In this document: piece after piece, positions 33,980 through 44,100 of the stretch | Layout: the number at the start of each line of letters is the position of its first letter | Position numbering within the stretch: the stretch's first letter is position 1 | DNA from: Salinivirgaceae bacterium | Lineage (GTDB): Bacteria; Bacteroidota; Bacteroidia; Bacteroidales; SZUA-534 | DNA length: 64,000 nt | Reading direction: 5' to 3' | Assembly (NCBI GenBank): GCA_017557785.1 | Contig: JAFYYA010000115.1 | Span: 1-64,000, forward strand | Position numbers and translations under genes: made by a program | Notes under the pieces: generated by a model | Databases searched by the model: none | What the model saw: only the letters and a program-made list of their open reading frames with translations | Told to the model about the DNA's origin: nothing

Positions 33980-34011
33980 ATTTTAAATGTTTAAGTGTTT
34001 TTATCGCACAA

Positions 34012-34019
34012 CAAATTTA
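34012..34019 (-). promoter_or_regulatory. -7 element of the hydrolase gene
   Basis: Minus-strand TAAATTTG matches TAnnTTTG, 32 bases before the start codon at 33979. Confidence 0.45.
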
Positions 34020-34092
34020 GCAATCGTTCCAACAAATTGAACCATTTATTAACGGTTTTGTTTTTATTGTTGAAATGTCTGCTCGTGTAGCA

Positions 34093-34109
34093 AGCTTTAG
34101 CTTGCGCAA
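34093..34109. repeat. Short repeat copy 1, flanking the T9SS carbohydrate-binding gene
   Basis: AGCTTTAGCTTGCGCAA, a 17-base element that recurs with one mismatch at 35783-35799, on the other side of the same gene. Here it also forms the hairpin GCAAGC-TTTA-GCTTGC. Confidence 0.5.
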
Positions 34110-34133
34110 TCATACAGCTTCAAACAAAAAAAA

Positions 34134-34158
34134 GCCCTGCAGACTTTGTCTGCAGGGC
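34134..34158 (-). terminator. Terminator of the T9SS carbohydrate-binding gene
   Basis: GCCCTGCAGAC (34134-34144) and GTCTGCAGGGC (34148-34158) form a perfect 11-base stem with a TTT loop, followed by TTTTTTTT on the minus strand. Confidence 0.92.
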
Positions 34159-34201
34159 CAATGTGTTATCAACAGTTAAACTATTAAAATTTACTTGTTA
34201 A

Positions 34202-35599
34202 TTATTTTACAAATTTAACCACTCTGTTACCAACCTTTGCAAGGTACAGACCAGATTTCAGGTCAGCTACGTTAAGAGTAGTAACGTTCTTAGCAGCCTT
34301 AACAGCTACACCGTTGATGTTGTAGATAACAACGTTAGCAGGCTCAGAAGTGTAAAGAACATTACCAGCTACGTATGCATTGATAGCAGCAACTTCTGCA
34401 ACAGCAACGCCACCTTTTTCTTTAACTTCTACACCGTCAACAGCTTTTGCGTCAGCTTTGATTTCCTTGCCGTCGATAGTCATCTTAACGTTCTTCAAGA
34501 ATACGCTGTAGCTAACTTTCGGTTTGCTAGCACCCAGGTGCAGCTCCCAGAACCATCTCTTGTCTTTTACAGTATCAGCAACGTGTACCCAGTTTGGTTT
34601 GCCGTCTTTGTAGTGCTCAACTTTGTTGTCTTTATCTTTAGCTAAAGCCAAACCACCCCATTTTGCACCTTGGTTGTTTGCGCCAGTGAACATGTCAACG
34701 TGTGAAATGTTACCATTTGCTGAAGCAGCATAGTCAGTCCAGTAGTCAAATTCCAAAACAGCTTCGGTCGGAGATACGCAAGTGCTAGATACTGCGTCAA
34801 GTGCCCAGTAAGCAAAGAATTGTACGTCCCATGGATTAGCAGTTGCAGTGTCAATATCAAATGCGAATACGTCGTCAGCACCGAATTTTACAGGAGTGGC
34901 AACGAATTTTGTACCTCTAACGTTAGCAACGAAGTTTGCTTTTGCAACATTGGCAGCAGCTGTGTCAACCTTAGTCATGAATGTCTTGTAGTCAGTTTCA
35001 GTCATTGGCTCTGGCTCTTTTACTTCAGGAGCAGCTTCCAACTCAGCTTCTTCTGCGTCAGTTTCTTTAGTTTTAACCAACTCATCACCGTCAATATCAA
35101 TTATGATATTACGCATCATAAGAGTACCATTAGATCTACCTATTGAAGCGTTAACAGCGAATGTACGGATGGCGCCAGAAATGTTGAAAGGCTCACCAGT
35201 ATAAGTCTGCCACTCTTCTTTGCACTCAAGTGTTGCCCAACCATCGTTGTTTACATAACTGTGCGGGTCAGCGTGACCTTGTGCGTTGAATTTAACGTCA
35301 CCGTCACCTTCAGCTTTTCTGTAATCAAAGCTGATTGTGCAGCTACCACCACTAATCAATTCATCAGAGAACACAATGAAGAACTGAGAATCCCAGTCTT
35401 GTGCATCTGCTGCAAAAGTGTGAAGGCCGTATACGCCATTTTCAGGTTCGCACAATTCGGCAACACCACCATTTGCTTCGTTACGCCAAATTTCTCCTTT
35501 TTTTGCTTTGTCAGGATCTGGAATGTTTGCTTTTGCAACATTCGAAGCCATGCCGCACATAACGGCAACAGCTAACATTGAAAGTAAAGTCTTTTTCAT
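34202..35599 (-). CDS. T9SS-exported protein with two carbohydrate-binding-like domains
   Basis: A 465-residue protein starting MKKTLLSMLAVAVMCG, chosen because a perfect -7 element lies just upstream at 35631-35638; the ORF could extend 53 codons further. A signal peptide is followed by two beta-sandwich domains resembling CBM4/9-type modules (about 25-165 and 205-370), which share D-W-D-S/V-Q-F-F-like segments, joined by a Glu/Pro-rich linker (about 170-195). A type A T9SS tail ends it (VVIYNINGVAVKAAKNV to RVVKFVK). It should be secreted or attached to the surface and bind glycan. No catalytic residues are seen. Lysine-rich, even composition and strong signals suggest high expression. Confidence 0.8.
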   Translation of the reverse strand: MKKTLLSMLAVAVMCGMASNVAKANIPDPDKAKKGEIWRNEANGGVAELCEPENGVYGLHTFAADAQDWDSQFFIVFSDELISGGSCTISFDYRKAEGDGDVKFNAQGHADPHSYVNNDGWATLECKEEWQTYTGEPFNISGAIRTFAVNASIGRSNGTLMMRNIIIDIDGDELVKTKETDAEEAELEAAPEVKEPEPMTETDYKTFMTKVDTAAANVAKANFVANVRGTKFVATPVKFGADDVFAFDIDTATANPWDVQFFAYWALDAVSSTCVSPTEAVLEFDYWTDYAASANGNISHVDMFTGANNQGAKWGGLALAKDKDNKVEHYKDGKPNWVHVADTVKDKRWFWELHLGASKPKVSYSVFLKNVKMTIDGKEIKADAKAVDGVEVKEKGGVAVAEVAAINAYVAGNVLYTSEPANVVIYNINGVAVKAAKNVTTLNVADLKSGLYLAKVGNRVVKFVK

Positions 35600-35630
35600 A
35601 TTCGAAAAATTTTTTGTTAATAACACGAAG

Positions 35631-35638
35631 CAAAAATA
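35631..35638 (-). promoter_or_regulatory. -7 element of the T9SS carbohydrate-binding gene
   Basis: Minus-strand TATTTTTG, the ideal -7 element, 31 bases before the ATG. No TTTG is found at the -33 position. Confidence 0.5.
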
Positions 35639-35782
35639 CATATATTTTTTAATACGGTGTTCTCTCAATGGGTATTTTTTTACATCCAAAAAAGGTTGGT
35701 TGATAAAAGAAAAGCCGTAATTGGCAATCAAAGGTAGAAAAGCGCAATAAGATTTCAATCGTTTCTCCTGCTTTGTGCAGAT

Positions 35783-35799
35783 AGCTTCAGCTTGCGCAA
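35783..35799. repeat. Short repeat copy 2
   Basis: AGCTTCAGCTTGCGCAA, 16 of 17 bases the same as 34093-34109 and in the same orientation. Confidence 0.5.
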
Positions 35800-35820
35800 A
35801 AAGAAGTATAAATCAAAAAA

Positions 35821-35849
35821 AAGAGATGCCCGATTTTCGGGCATCTCTT
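35821..35849 (-). terminator. Terminator of the susC-susD operon
   Basis: AAGAGATGCCCGA (35821-35833), TTT loop, TCGGGCATCTCTT (35837-35849): a perfect 13-base stem, T-run after it on the minus strand. Confidence 0.93.
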
Positions 35850-35876
35850 GTAAATGGATTTATGTAATCCTAATAA

Positions 35877-37670
35877 TTACCATCCAGGATTTTGTACAAG
35901 ACTTGAGTTAAGTGACATTGCACGTTTCGGGAAAGGCAGCAATTCGTGTTTGCCTTTCTTGAAACCAAGTGCGTCGCCATATGTTTTTACCCACAGGTCA
36001 GCTTCTTGGTTCTCAATTTTCTCTACAATAACACCTTTGTGTACGGTCGATGCATCTTTTTCTCCGTATTCACCAATGGTAGTCCATTGTTCCGTCTTAG
36101 CATCATAAACGATGTTGATGAGGTCACCCCAAGAAGGCAGATATTCGTCTTGGTGTTCCAATGTCTCAGTTTTACCCCAGCGAACCAAATCAACAAAACG
36201 GCAGCCTTCAAGCCACAGCTCAAACTCTTTTTCGTTTTGCACAGCTTCAAGAGAAAGTGCTGAAGAAACGGTTTTTGACTCAGCACGTTTCTGAACATCG
36301 TTAAGAGCTTTCAAGCCGTCACCGCTGGTCTCACCAAGCTGTGCGCAAGCCTCAGCATACATAAGCAGCACTTCGGCGTAACGCATAATGCTGGCATTGC
36401 GGTTGAGGTGGCCGTCGTCCAATTGGTCGCCCTGATTCGGGTGAGCATTGATTTTATAGGTGAAATAGCCTGCATTTGCATAGATATCATGGGTAATACC
36501 ACGATTCTTGTCTTTTGCTTTTGCATCGGTTTTGCCAGGAGTGAAGTTGTCACCATCTGCTTCCCATTGCAAATCATAAAGCATCTCATCATAGGTCTTA
36601 ATCCATGCCTTGCGGCGGGCTGATTCCATACCATCGTTAGCTATCAGAGCTTCAGCAAATGCTTGTGAAGGGTTAAGCCAACCCCATCCACCGGCAAAGA
36701 TAGACTGGTCTTTAAGGAATCGGTTGTTTACGTAGTCACCACGCCATGTGAATGTGCTGTGGTCGTTCCAACCACCGCGCTCTGTGCGCTCGTATTGGCC
36801 TGTGAGGGATGTGCCGTCGTAATTGAATTCGAAGATTGCTTCTGACGAGCCTTTGCCATCAGCGTGACCGATGGTAATCATTTTCTCTGATGGAACAAGA
36901 GCATAGTTGCCGGATTCAATGATCTCTTTAAGTGCGGTTTTGGCACCGGCATAGTCTTTTTTCCAGAGAAGAGCCTTGCCCTTTACTGCAAGAGCAAAAC
37001 CTTTAGTGATTCTTACCGCACCTTCGTAGTCATCTTGGCCATCGCGCCACTCAAGGTCATCAGCAGCCAATTGGGCCTCTTTGGCAACCCAATCCATAAC
37101 GGCAGCTTGCGACTCAGAATTGGCAGGACGGTCGGCGGGTGTCAGCACGGTCTCAACAATCGGAGGAGTACCCCAGTAGATGCCGAGGATCATATGGTCG
37201 AAGGCGCGCATTGCACGGGCTTCAGCCACACATCTCTTTTGAGTCTTGCTGAGTTCGCCTAAGCGTTCTTCAGTAAAGTTGTTGATCACATAGTTGCACT
37301 TCAGAATTGAAGTGTACAATACTGAATAGGCATCTTCAATGTCAAGATTGTCATATCCATGTACAAATTGATGCATCATGCGTTGTTCCACGCAGTCATC
37401 AGTACCTGAACCACCAAGCCAGATGTCGTCACCCATCCAGTTGGTCAATGCAAAGTAGGGACCATAGTTGTAGCTGGTGTATGCGTGAGAGAACAATTTC
37501 TGTGTTGTGGCATAAACAATTGTAACGGCACTCTCAGCATCTTTGTCAGTTTTATAGAAATCTTCAAAAGATATTACACCTTTCTGAGGAATATCCAGCT
37601 CGTCTTGGTTGCAGCCCGTAATGGCAAGAGCACTTGCTGCAACTAATAACAAATATTTATTCTTTTTCAT
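35877..37670 (-). CDS. SusD/RagB-family surface glycan-binding lipoprotein
   Basis: A 597-residue lipoprotein, with lipobox LAITGC (Cys20) and the early QDELD that often follows it. The SusD-like N-terminal TPR helices (about 40-330) and C-terminal RagB part (about 380-597, with YAEVLLMYAEACAQLGE and EFELWLEGCRFVDLVRWG) are clear, and it ends in NPGW as its relatives do. SusD acts as the lid on its SusC channel and binds the glycan. It starts 13 bases after the paired susC gene and ends at a strong terminator. Confidence 0.95.
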   Translation of the reverse strand: MKKNKYLLLVAASALAITGCNQDELDIPQKGVISFEDFYKTDKDAESAVTIVYATTQKLFSHAYTSYNYGPYFALTNWMGDDIWLGGSGTDDCVEQRMMHQFVHGYDNLDIEDAYSVLYTSILKCNYVINNFTEERLGELSKTQKRCVAEARAMRAFDHMILGIYWGTPPIVETVLTPADRPANSESQAAVMDWVAKEAQLAADDLEWRDGQDDYEGAVRITKGFALAVKGKALLWKKDYAGAKTALKEIIESGNYALVPSEKMITIGHADGKGSSEAIFEFNYDGTSLTGQYERTERGGWNDHSTFTWRGDYVNNRFLKDQSIFAGGWGWLNPSQAFAEALIANDGMESARRKAWIKTYDEMLYDLQWEADGDNFTPGKTDAKAKDKNRGITHDIYANAGYFTYKINAHPNQGDQLDDGHLNRNASIMRYAEVLLMYAEACAQLGETSGDGLKALNDVQKRAESKTVSSALSLEAVQNEKEFELWLEGCRFVDLVRWGKTETLEHQDEYLPSWGDLINIVYDAKTEQWTTIGEYGEKDASTVHKGVIVEKIENQEADLWVKTYGDALGFKKGKHELLPFPKRAMSLNSSLVQNPGW

Positions 37671-37683
37671 AATTCTTTAATTT

Positions 37684-40600
37684 TTAGAAAGTAAGGTTAA
37701 CACCAAAGATAACTTGTTTAGCTGTCGGGTAAGTACCATTATCAATACCAAGAGAGCTAAAGGTATATGAGTTGTTGGCATTTGCAGCTTCCGGATCAAG
37801 ACCTGGGTATTTGCTGAAAGTGATGAAGTTCTCAAGTGAAGCAAACACGCGCAGACGGCTGATGTAAACTTTGCTCAGCAACTCTTTGGGAAGTGTGTAA
37901 CCCAACTGTATTTGTTTGATTTTGAAATATGCTCCGCTGAACATGGTTAAGTCAGAACTGAACGTATTCTTGTTCCATCCTTTTTTAGTTATGACAGGGA
38001 ACTTACCGCTCTTGCTTTCTTCATCCCAAGCATTCTCGTAGAACCAGCTGTAGAAGTTGCAATACGGACGGTCGGTACGCCAGCCTTGTGGCAGAATCTT
38101 GTTGCCTGCTACACCTGTGCCAAATACAGTGAAGTCAAATCCTTTGTACTCCATATTGATGGTGATACCATAGTTGAGTGTTGGCAGACCGCAACCCAAA
38201 TCAGTCATATCACTTTCGTTGGCTTCAAATTTGCCGTTACCATCAATGTCAACAAAGATAGGCAGACCAACAGAATCCAATCCTTGGGTCTTGTGGCCGA
38301 AGAAATGCCACAGCGGTTTGCCAACAACGCACTCGGTAGTGATGTTTGAACCCTGAAGTCCTGTACCGGTGAGTTTGTCAACGGTCGGGTCAAGATAGGT
38401 GAGCTCATTCTTAAGTGTTGCCATATTGGCGTTAACTGAATATGAGAAGTCGCCAATTTTATCTTTCCAGCCAAGTTCAATTTCAAGACCTGTATTCAAA
38501 ACTTCACCTGCGTTTGACATAGTGCTGCGTACACCTGTTTCAAACAGCGGAGTGATTGAAATCAGCAAGCCTTTGGTTGTCTTTCTATACCAGTCAATGC
38601 CCAAAGAGAGTCTGCTGTTAAGGAAGCGTGCGTCCAAACCAACGTCGATTTGTTCAGACTCTTCCCAATGCAGGTCTGGGTTAGCAAGTCCGTTTGGTTG
38701 TGAACCGTAGACTTGTGAGAATTCAGAGTTGAACTGATACCAGTCGTTGTTGCTGTTGATAACAGCTGCGTACTGATAGTTCTGAAGCACGTTGATGTTA
38801 CCATTGCGTCCCCAAGAAGCACGAAGTTTCAAGAACGAAAGAATATCAGTGCTGATGTTGTCGGCAACAAAGCTTTCGTTGCTGATTGTCCATCCTGCAG
38901 AGAACGATGGGAACTTACCCCAACGGTTGTCTTTACTAAGTTTCGAAGAGTCGAATGCATCAGCACGGAAGTTAGCTTGCAAGCTGTAACGATTATCGTA
39001 GCTGTAAGTGATACGTCCAAAGTATGAAAGGGCTTTTGACTCGCTTGTAACGCCACCTGTCGATTTACGCACGCCATCACCATCTTTCAAGTAGTCAAGA
39101 TAGATGAAGTTGTCAGTATAACCTTTCAAAATGTCGCCGCCTTGAGCTTGTCCCCAAGTGTTGTCTGAATGTCTAACTTCCCACGACATACCAACCATTG
39201 CGCCAAAATCATGTACGTCGGCGATGGTTGTGTTGTAGTTTGCGAAGTTCTCCCAGTTGTAGAAGTAGTTGTTGCTTGATTCACTTCTAAGAGTGAATAC
39301 ATCAGCGTGAACGAATTCGTTAGCTACAAAAGGTACTTCATAGCTGCGTGAGTTCCGGAATCCGAAACGATATCCGAATCGTGATGTGTAGATAAGACCT
39401 TTAATCGGGTTGAAGTTCAAATATGCAAGTCCGCGGACATTCATGCCTTCTGATGGATTGTCGGTGCGGTCGCGCATAATGAATGGGTTCGATGACTGTG
39501 TTTGACCACTGATAGGTGATATTCTGTAGTATCTTTCACCATCGCCAAGCACTGCTCTATATGGATATTCGCCATTTTCATCCATCTCACCTGGTCCGTA
39601 TGGGCTTTCCAATGCGGCCTTCTGTGATGGTGTGAGTTGAGAGTCTTGTTTGTCAGGATCAACGTATGGACCGAACAGCGGGTCTGAAGTAATGGCTGCA
39701 AGCATTGCAGAACCATTGTCGCTACGGTCGCTAATTGATGTTGTGCTCCATTTCTCAATAGAGTTGTTGGTTCCAACGGTTAACCATTTCTTGATTTTAT
39801 AATCGGCATTCAGTTGGAACGATAAGCGTTTGTAGATGTCTTTGTCGCCAGTGAAGATACCATTATTGTATACGTTGTTGATAGCGGCAAAAAAGCTTCC
39901 GCGTTCGTTACCACCTTGGAATCCTACAGTGTGGCGTTGGCTCCATGTCGGTTCAAACACTTCTTTACTCCAGTCAATGTCATCACCTTCATATCCGTTT
40001 GTGGTTTCCCAACCACCTTTAAGGAATCCGAGTTTTGTACCAAAGTCAATGTATTGCTCGGCATTCATCACTTTCAATTTGCGTGAGAGGCTGCTTAACT
40101 GCCATTGGCCGTTGTAAAATACGGTTCCGTCAGCAGCGCCGCCTTTACCAGTTTTTGTGGTAATCAGAATAACACCGTTACCTGCCTGTGCACCATAGAT
40201 GGCGGCAGATGCGGCATCCTTCAGCACTTCAATAGACTCAATCATTTCAGGATCGAGGTATTGCATGCTTTCAACCTTCAAACCATCAACAATAATCAGT
40301 GGGCCAAGGCTGCCAGAGTTCGAAGAAACACCACGAACGCGGATGTCGGGGGTAGAACCTGGGGCACCGTTGGTGGCAATAATTTGCACACCTGCGGCTT
40401 TACCTTGCAAAGCTTGTGCCGCATCAGATGTGGCGCGGTTTGCCAAATCTTCGCTCTTTACTGAAGCAACAGAACCAGTAAGGTCGCTCTTCTTTTGGGT
40501 ACCGTAACCTACAACCACAACTTCTTCCAAACCAACAAGGTCAGGATTAAGGCTGAGATTGTACGGACCAGCGCCGTTAACGGTGATTTCTTCAGTTGTA

Positions 40601-40845
40601 TAACCAATGTAGGAAATCTGAAGAACATCGCCATCGGCGGCATTCATTTTAAATTCACCATTACCAGCGGTAATAGTACCATTTGTGGTTCCTTTGATAA
40701 CCACGTTTGCTCCCGGAATGGGTTGTTGCGTTTCGTCAAGAACCGTACCCTTTACCTCATGTTGCTGAGCAAAGGCTCCGACGGATAGCAGCATCATTGG
40801 CAGTGCAAGCACTGCGCTTTTCCATAATAGATGCAATTTCATCAT
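37684..40845 (-). CDS. SusC/RagA-family TonB-dependent glycan importer
   Basis: A 1053-residue outer-membrane transporter. Signal peptide (ends VGAFAQ), carboxypeptidase-regulatory-like domain (about 28-110, GTVLDETQQPIPGANVVIKG), TonB-box region EEVVVVGYGTQKK (about 108-120), plug domain (about 122-235) and a 22-strand barrel ending in VNLTF. It imports oligosaccharides with energy from TonB. It is first in a two-gene operon with SusD, transcribed away from the HTCS. Met2 is an equally good start. Confidence 0.95.
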   Translation of the reverse strand: MMKLHLLWKSAVLALPMMLLSVGAFAQQHEVKGTVLDETQQPIPGANVVIKGTTNGTITAGNGEFKMNAADGDVLQISYIGYTTEEITVNGAGPYNLSLNPDLVGLEEVVVVGYGTQKKSDLTGSVASVKSEDLANRATSDAAQALQGKAAGVQIIATNGAPGSTPDIRVRGVSSNSGSLGPLIIVDGLKVESMQYLDPEMIESIEVLKDAASAAIYGAQAGNGVILITTKTGKGGAADGTVFYNGQWQLSSLSRKLKVMNAEQYIDFGTKLGFLKGGWETTNGYEGDDIDWSKEVFEPTWSQRHTVGFQGGNERGSFFAAINNVYNNGIFTGDKDIYKRLSFQLNADYKIKKWLTVGTNNSIEKWSTTSISDRSDNGSAMLAAITSDPLFGPYVDPDKQDSQLTPSQKAALESPYGPGEMDENGEYPYRAVLGDGERYYRISPISGQTQSSNPFIMRDRTDNPSEGMNVRGLAYLNFNPIKGLIYTSRFGYRFGFRNSRSYEVPFVANEFVHADVFTLRSESSNNYFYNWENFANYNTTIADVHDFGAMVGMSWEVRHSDNTWGQAQGGDILKGYTDNFIYLDYLKDGDGVRKSTGGVTSESKALSYFGRITYSYDNRYSLQANFRADAFDSSKLSKDNRWGKFPSFSAGWTISNESFVADNISTDILSFLKLRASWGRNGNINVLQNYQYAAVINSNNDWYQFNSEFSQVYGSQPNGLANPDLHWEESEQIDVGLDARFLNSRLSLGIDWYRKTTKGLLISITPLFETGVRSTMSNAGEVLNTGLEIELGWKDKIGDFSYSVNANMATLKNELTYLDPTVDKLTGTGLQGSNITTECVVGKPLWHFFGHKTQGLDSVGLPIFVDIDGNGKFEANESDMTDLGCGLPTLNYGITINMEYKGFDFTVFGTGVAGNKILPQGWRTDRPYCNFYSWFYENAWDEESKSGKFPVITKKGWNKNTFSSDLTMFSGAYFKIKQIQLGYTLPKELLSKVYISRLRVFASLENFITFSKYPGLDPEAANANNSYTFSSLGIDNGTYPTAKQVIFGVNLTF

Positions 40846-41010
40846 ACAAAAGTTTTTGTTAATTATTAAATAGATTAGTCACCAGCTGACGGGTTCTTGG
40901 AATCCGCCAGTTTTTCTTATATATGTTATGTGTGTTATATATCCCCATTTTTCGGATTACGAAAATCCGAATTGCCTTTAAGTCTGCAGTCGCAAAGTGT
41001 TTCATGATTT

Positions 41011-41042
41011 TTTGTGTTTGTAACATTTTTTGTCTATTTTTG
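41011..41042 (+). promoter_or_regulatory. Promoter of the HTCS gene
   Basis: TTTG (41011-41014), 20 bases, then TATTTTTG (41035-41042): full consensus, about 145 bases before the HTCS ATG, so a long leader RNA is expected. The region 40846-41189 contains no other gene. Confidence 0.65.
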
Positions 41043-41046
41043 TTAC
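41020..41046. promoter_or_regulatory. GTAACA/TGTTAC inverted repeat over the HTCS promoter
   Basis: GTAACA (41020-41025) and TGTTAC (41041-41046) are inverted copies whose second arm overlaps the end of the -7 element. The same motif appears four times upstream of the next susC gene. Binding there could let the HTCS control itself and the divergent susC. Confidence 0.45.
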
Positions 41047-41189
41047 ATAATTTTTAATGAAATGGACATACGATTTGGATATTTTATTGTATAATAAATG
41101 TTTATCGATTTTTAATTGTATTTTTTATATTTAATGACGGAATGTCGGACTGATACGGTATATTTCAAACAGCTGCATTTTTTTTAACT

Positions 41190-44100
41190 ATGAGGACGTT
41201 TTTCTTGCTATTTTGTTTTATTTCATTGTTTTGCTTTCCTGTGCAGGCAAATAATTGCGTGTTGTTCACTTCTGAGCGCGAGTTGCCTTCCAATATGGTT
41301 AATCAGGTTCTTCAAGACAGCGACGGCGTGATATGGATTGCTACCGAGGACGGTTTGAGTCGTTTTGATGGAGCTGATTTCATGACGTTCAGAAAGGATG
41401 ATTCTGATTCTATTGCGCTAATTAACAATTATATAGAATTGATATATGAAGTTGGCGATGGCAAGTTTATTATAGGTACTCTTTCCGGACTTCAGCTTTA
41501 TGATCATGCGTCTCGCAGTTTTTTTGATGTTCCTGCATATATCGACGGTGTGAAATTTCCGCAAGGTATGGATATCTCATGCATTGTGTGCGGAAGTGAT
41601 AGTCTGGTGATGATCGGAACGTCAGGACATGGGATTTTTGTCCTTACGAATAGTGGCGATAGTTTGTCGCTGGTTCAGGATTCGGAATTGCTGCCAAACT
41701 GTTATTATATTGAAAAGATTATGCTTGACAGAAACAAAAACCTTTGGGTTTCGACGATGAACAAAGGGGTGTTTGTTCTAGATAGCAATCGTAAGATTAT
41801 CGGCAGTTACGCATTTGGCGGTAATGAGTCATGTTTCTCATTCGTTGATGCGCCCGATGGGTATGTTTATATGGGCACATCGCAGGGTAATCTGCTAAAG
41901 TGTGATGTCGCAACCGGCAAGTTAGTGACAGTGGCGTCACAGCGTCAGGTGCGCAGTGCCATCATGGATATTCGGATTGCCGATTCCACATCTCTTATGC
42001 TTGGCACTGATGGTGATGGACTTAAGATATTCAATACTGCGACGGGCGAGCTCTTTGATTATAATTTGAGTCTGACGGGGTTGAATAGCCGAAAGTTGAA
42101 AGTGCATTCAATCATGCACGACAATCGCAACAATTTGTGGCTTGGATGCTTTCAGCAAGGGGTGGTCTTGGAGCCAGCGGCTGAAAATGAATTTGTTTTT
42201 GCCGGCAGTATGTCTCCGATCGCAAACACAATCGGTTCGTGTTGCGTGATGTCGGTCTTGTGTGATGGCAATGACATTTGGGTTGGAACGGACAATGATG
42301 GCGTTTATCTGTTAAACAAAGACTTATCTCAAAAAAAACATTTCGAAACAGGCGTTTCTCCATCATCAATTCCGCGCACAACTCTTTGTATATTCCGTGA
42401 CTCCCGGCGTAATGTGTGGCTGGGTTCGTATTTGGGCGGATTGTGCCGTCTGAATGAGAATACGGGAAGGTGTGAGCCTGTGGAATTGGCTGATGAAGGT
42501 GATTTCAACCACGCCACAAGTGTCTATTGCATTGCCGAAGACGGTCGTCAGAATTTGTGGGTGGCACTCAACGGAATCGGGTTCTGCCGAATTTCAATAT
42601 TGACATCGGAACAAAAATTATTTCCTGCGATGCCAAGCGGTGTTGTGTATTCTGATTTAGCCAATCAGTTGCCGCTTTCGTGGATTAATACGATGCTTAT
42701 CACGGGAAATAGACTGTATTTCGGCGGATATGGCGGATTCGGATGTCTTGACATCGAGAATGAAGATTTTGTGTCAGTTTTGGGTAGCAACCGTGTGCTG
42801 GCCGGCGAAGTTGTATATGCATTGCACGAAGGGGTTGACGGGAAAATATGGATAGGTACGGCGAATGGGTTGCTGAGTTTTGATCCGCAGACGTGCGAAA
42901 TCGTTAAATATACCACTTTGAATGGACTGCCGAGCAATTCGATATCGTCAATTGAAAGCGATGCTGACGGTAATTTGTGGATTAGTACCAATAGCGGCAT
43001 AGCGTGTCTTAATGCACAAAACTATTCGTTCTCAAACTATTATGCGTCTGATGGTTTGCAATGTAACGAGTTTAGTAAGTCCGCATCGGGGGTTAATGCT
43101 ACCGGCCGGCTTTTCTTTGGCGGTGTTAACGGGCTCATCTGTTTCTATCCGCAAAAAATCAAGAAGCACTATTCGATTCCGAATATACGCCTGACTAATT
43201 TTTATATACATGATAAACCGGTAGCCAAGGGAATGCTTTCTGGCGGGAAGCAAATTGTCGACAGTGATATTTCTAAGGCAGAACATGTATACTTGTCGCA
43301 TTCCGACAATTCGTTCAGCATTGAATTCTCAGCCATGGAATATGCGAATCCCAGCCGTATTACATATTTATATAATATGGATGGCAAGGGGTGGATTCAT
43401 TTGCACCAAGGTGGCAATAAGGTGTCGTTCAGTAATATGAAGCCCGGAAAACATGAATTCAGCGTCAAAGCTGTTGATGCAAATTCTTTTTCGAAAACCA
43501 GAAAACTCATAATTCATATCACGGCGCCATGGTATGCGACTGTTGTCGCCTATATTGTGTATTTCTTGTTGGTGGCGGTCGTTATTATTGCTCTGATAGT
43601 GCATTTTCACCGAAACCGAATCTTGCGTATGGAAGTTCTTGAACACAAATACGCCGAAGATGTTAACGAAGCAAAATTGCAATTCTTTATAAATATTTCG
43701 CATGAAATCCGTACACCGATGTCGTTGATTATTGGCCCTTTGCGTATGCTGATAAACTCTGATGCGGACCCGGTCCGTCAGCGGACTTATGATACTATCA
43801 AGCGGAACGCCGAGCGTATTCTGGGGCTAATTAACCAGTTGATGGATATTCGCAAAATCGACAAAGGGCAGATGCGGCTTAGTTTTACTGAGTGTGATAT
43901 CGTGAAAATTGTCCGCGATGTGTGCGCAAATTTTGAATATCAGGCAAATGTTCAGGGGATTAGCTTGAATTTGGTTTCTAGTCATCCTGAAATTAAGGCC
44001 TGGGTTGATGCGGGTAATTTCGACAAGATAATCGTGAATATATTGTCGAATGCATTCAAGCATACGCCGAGGAACGGTGTGATAAGTGTTTCTATTTCCG

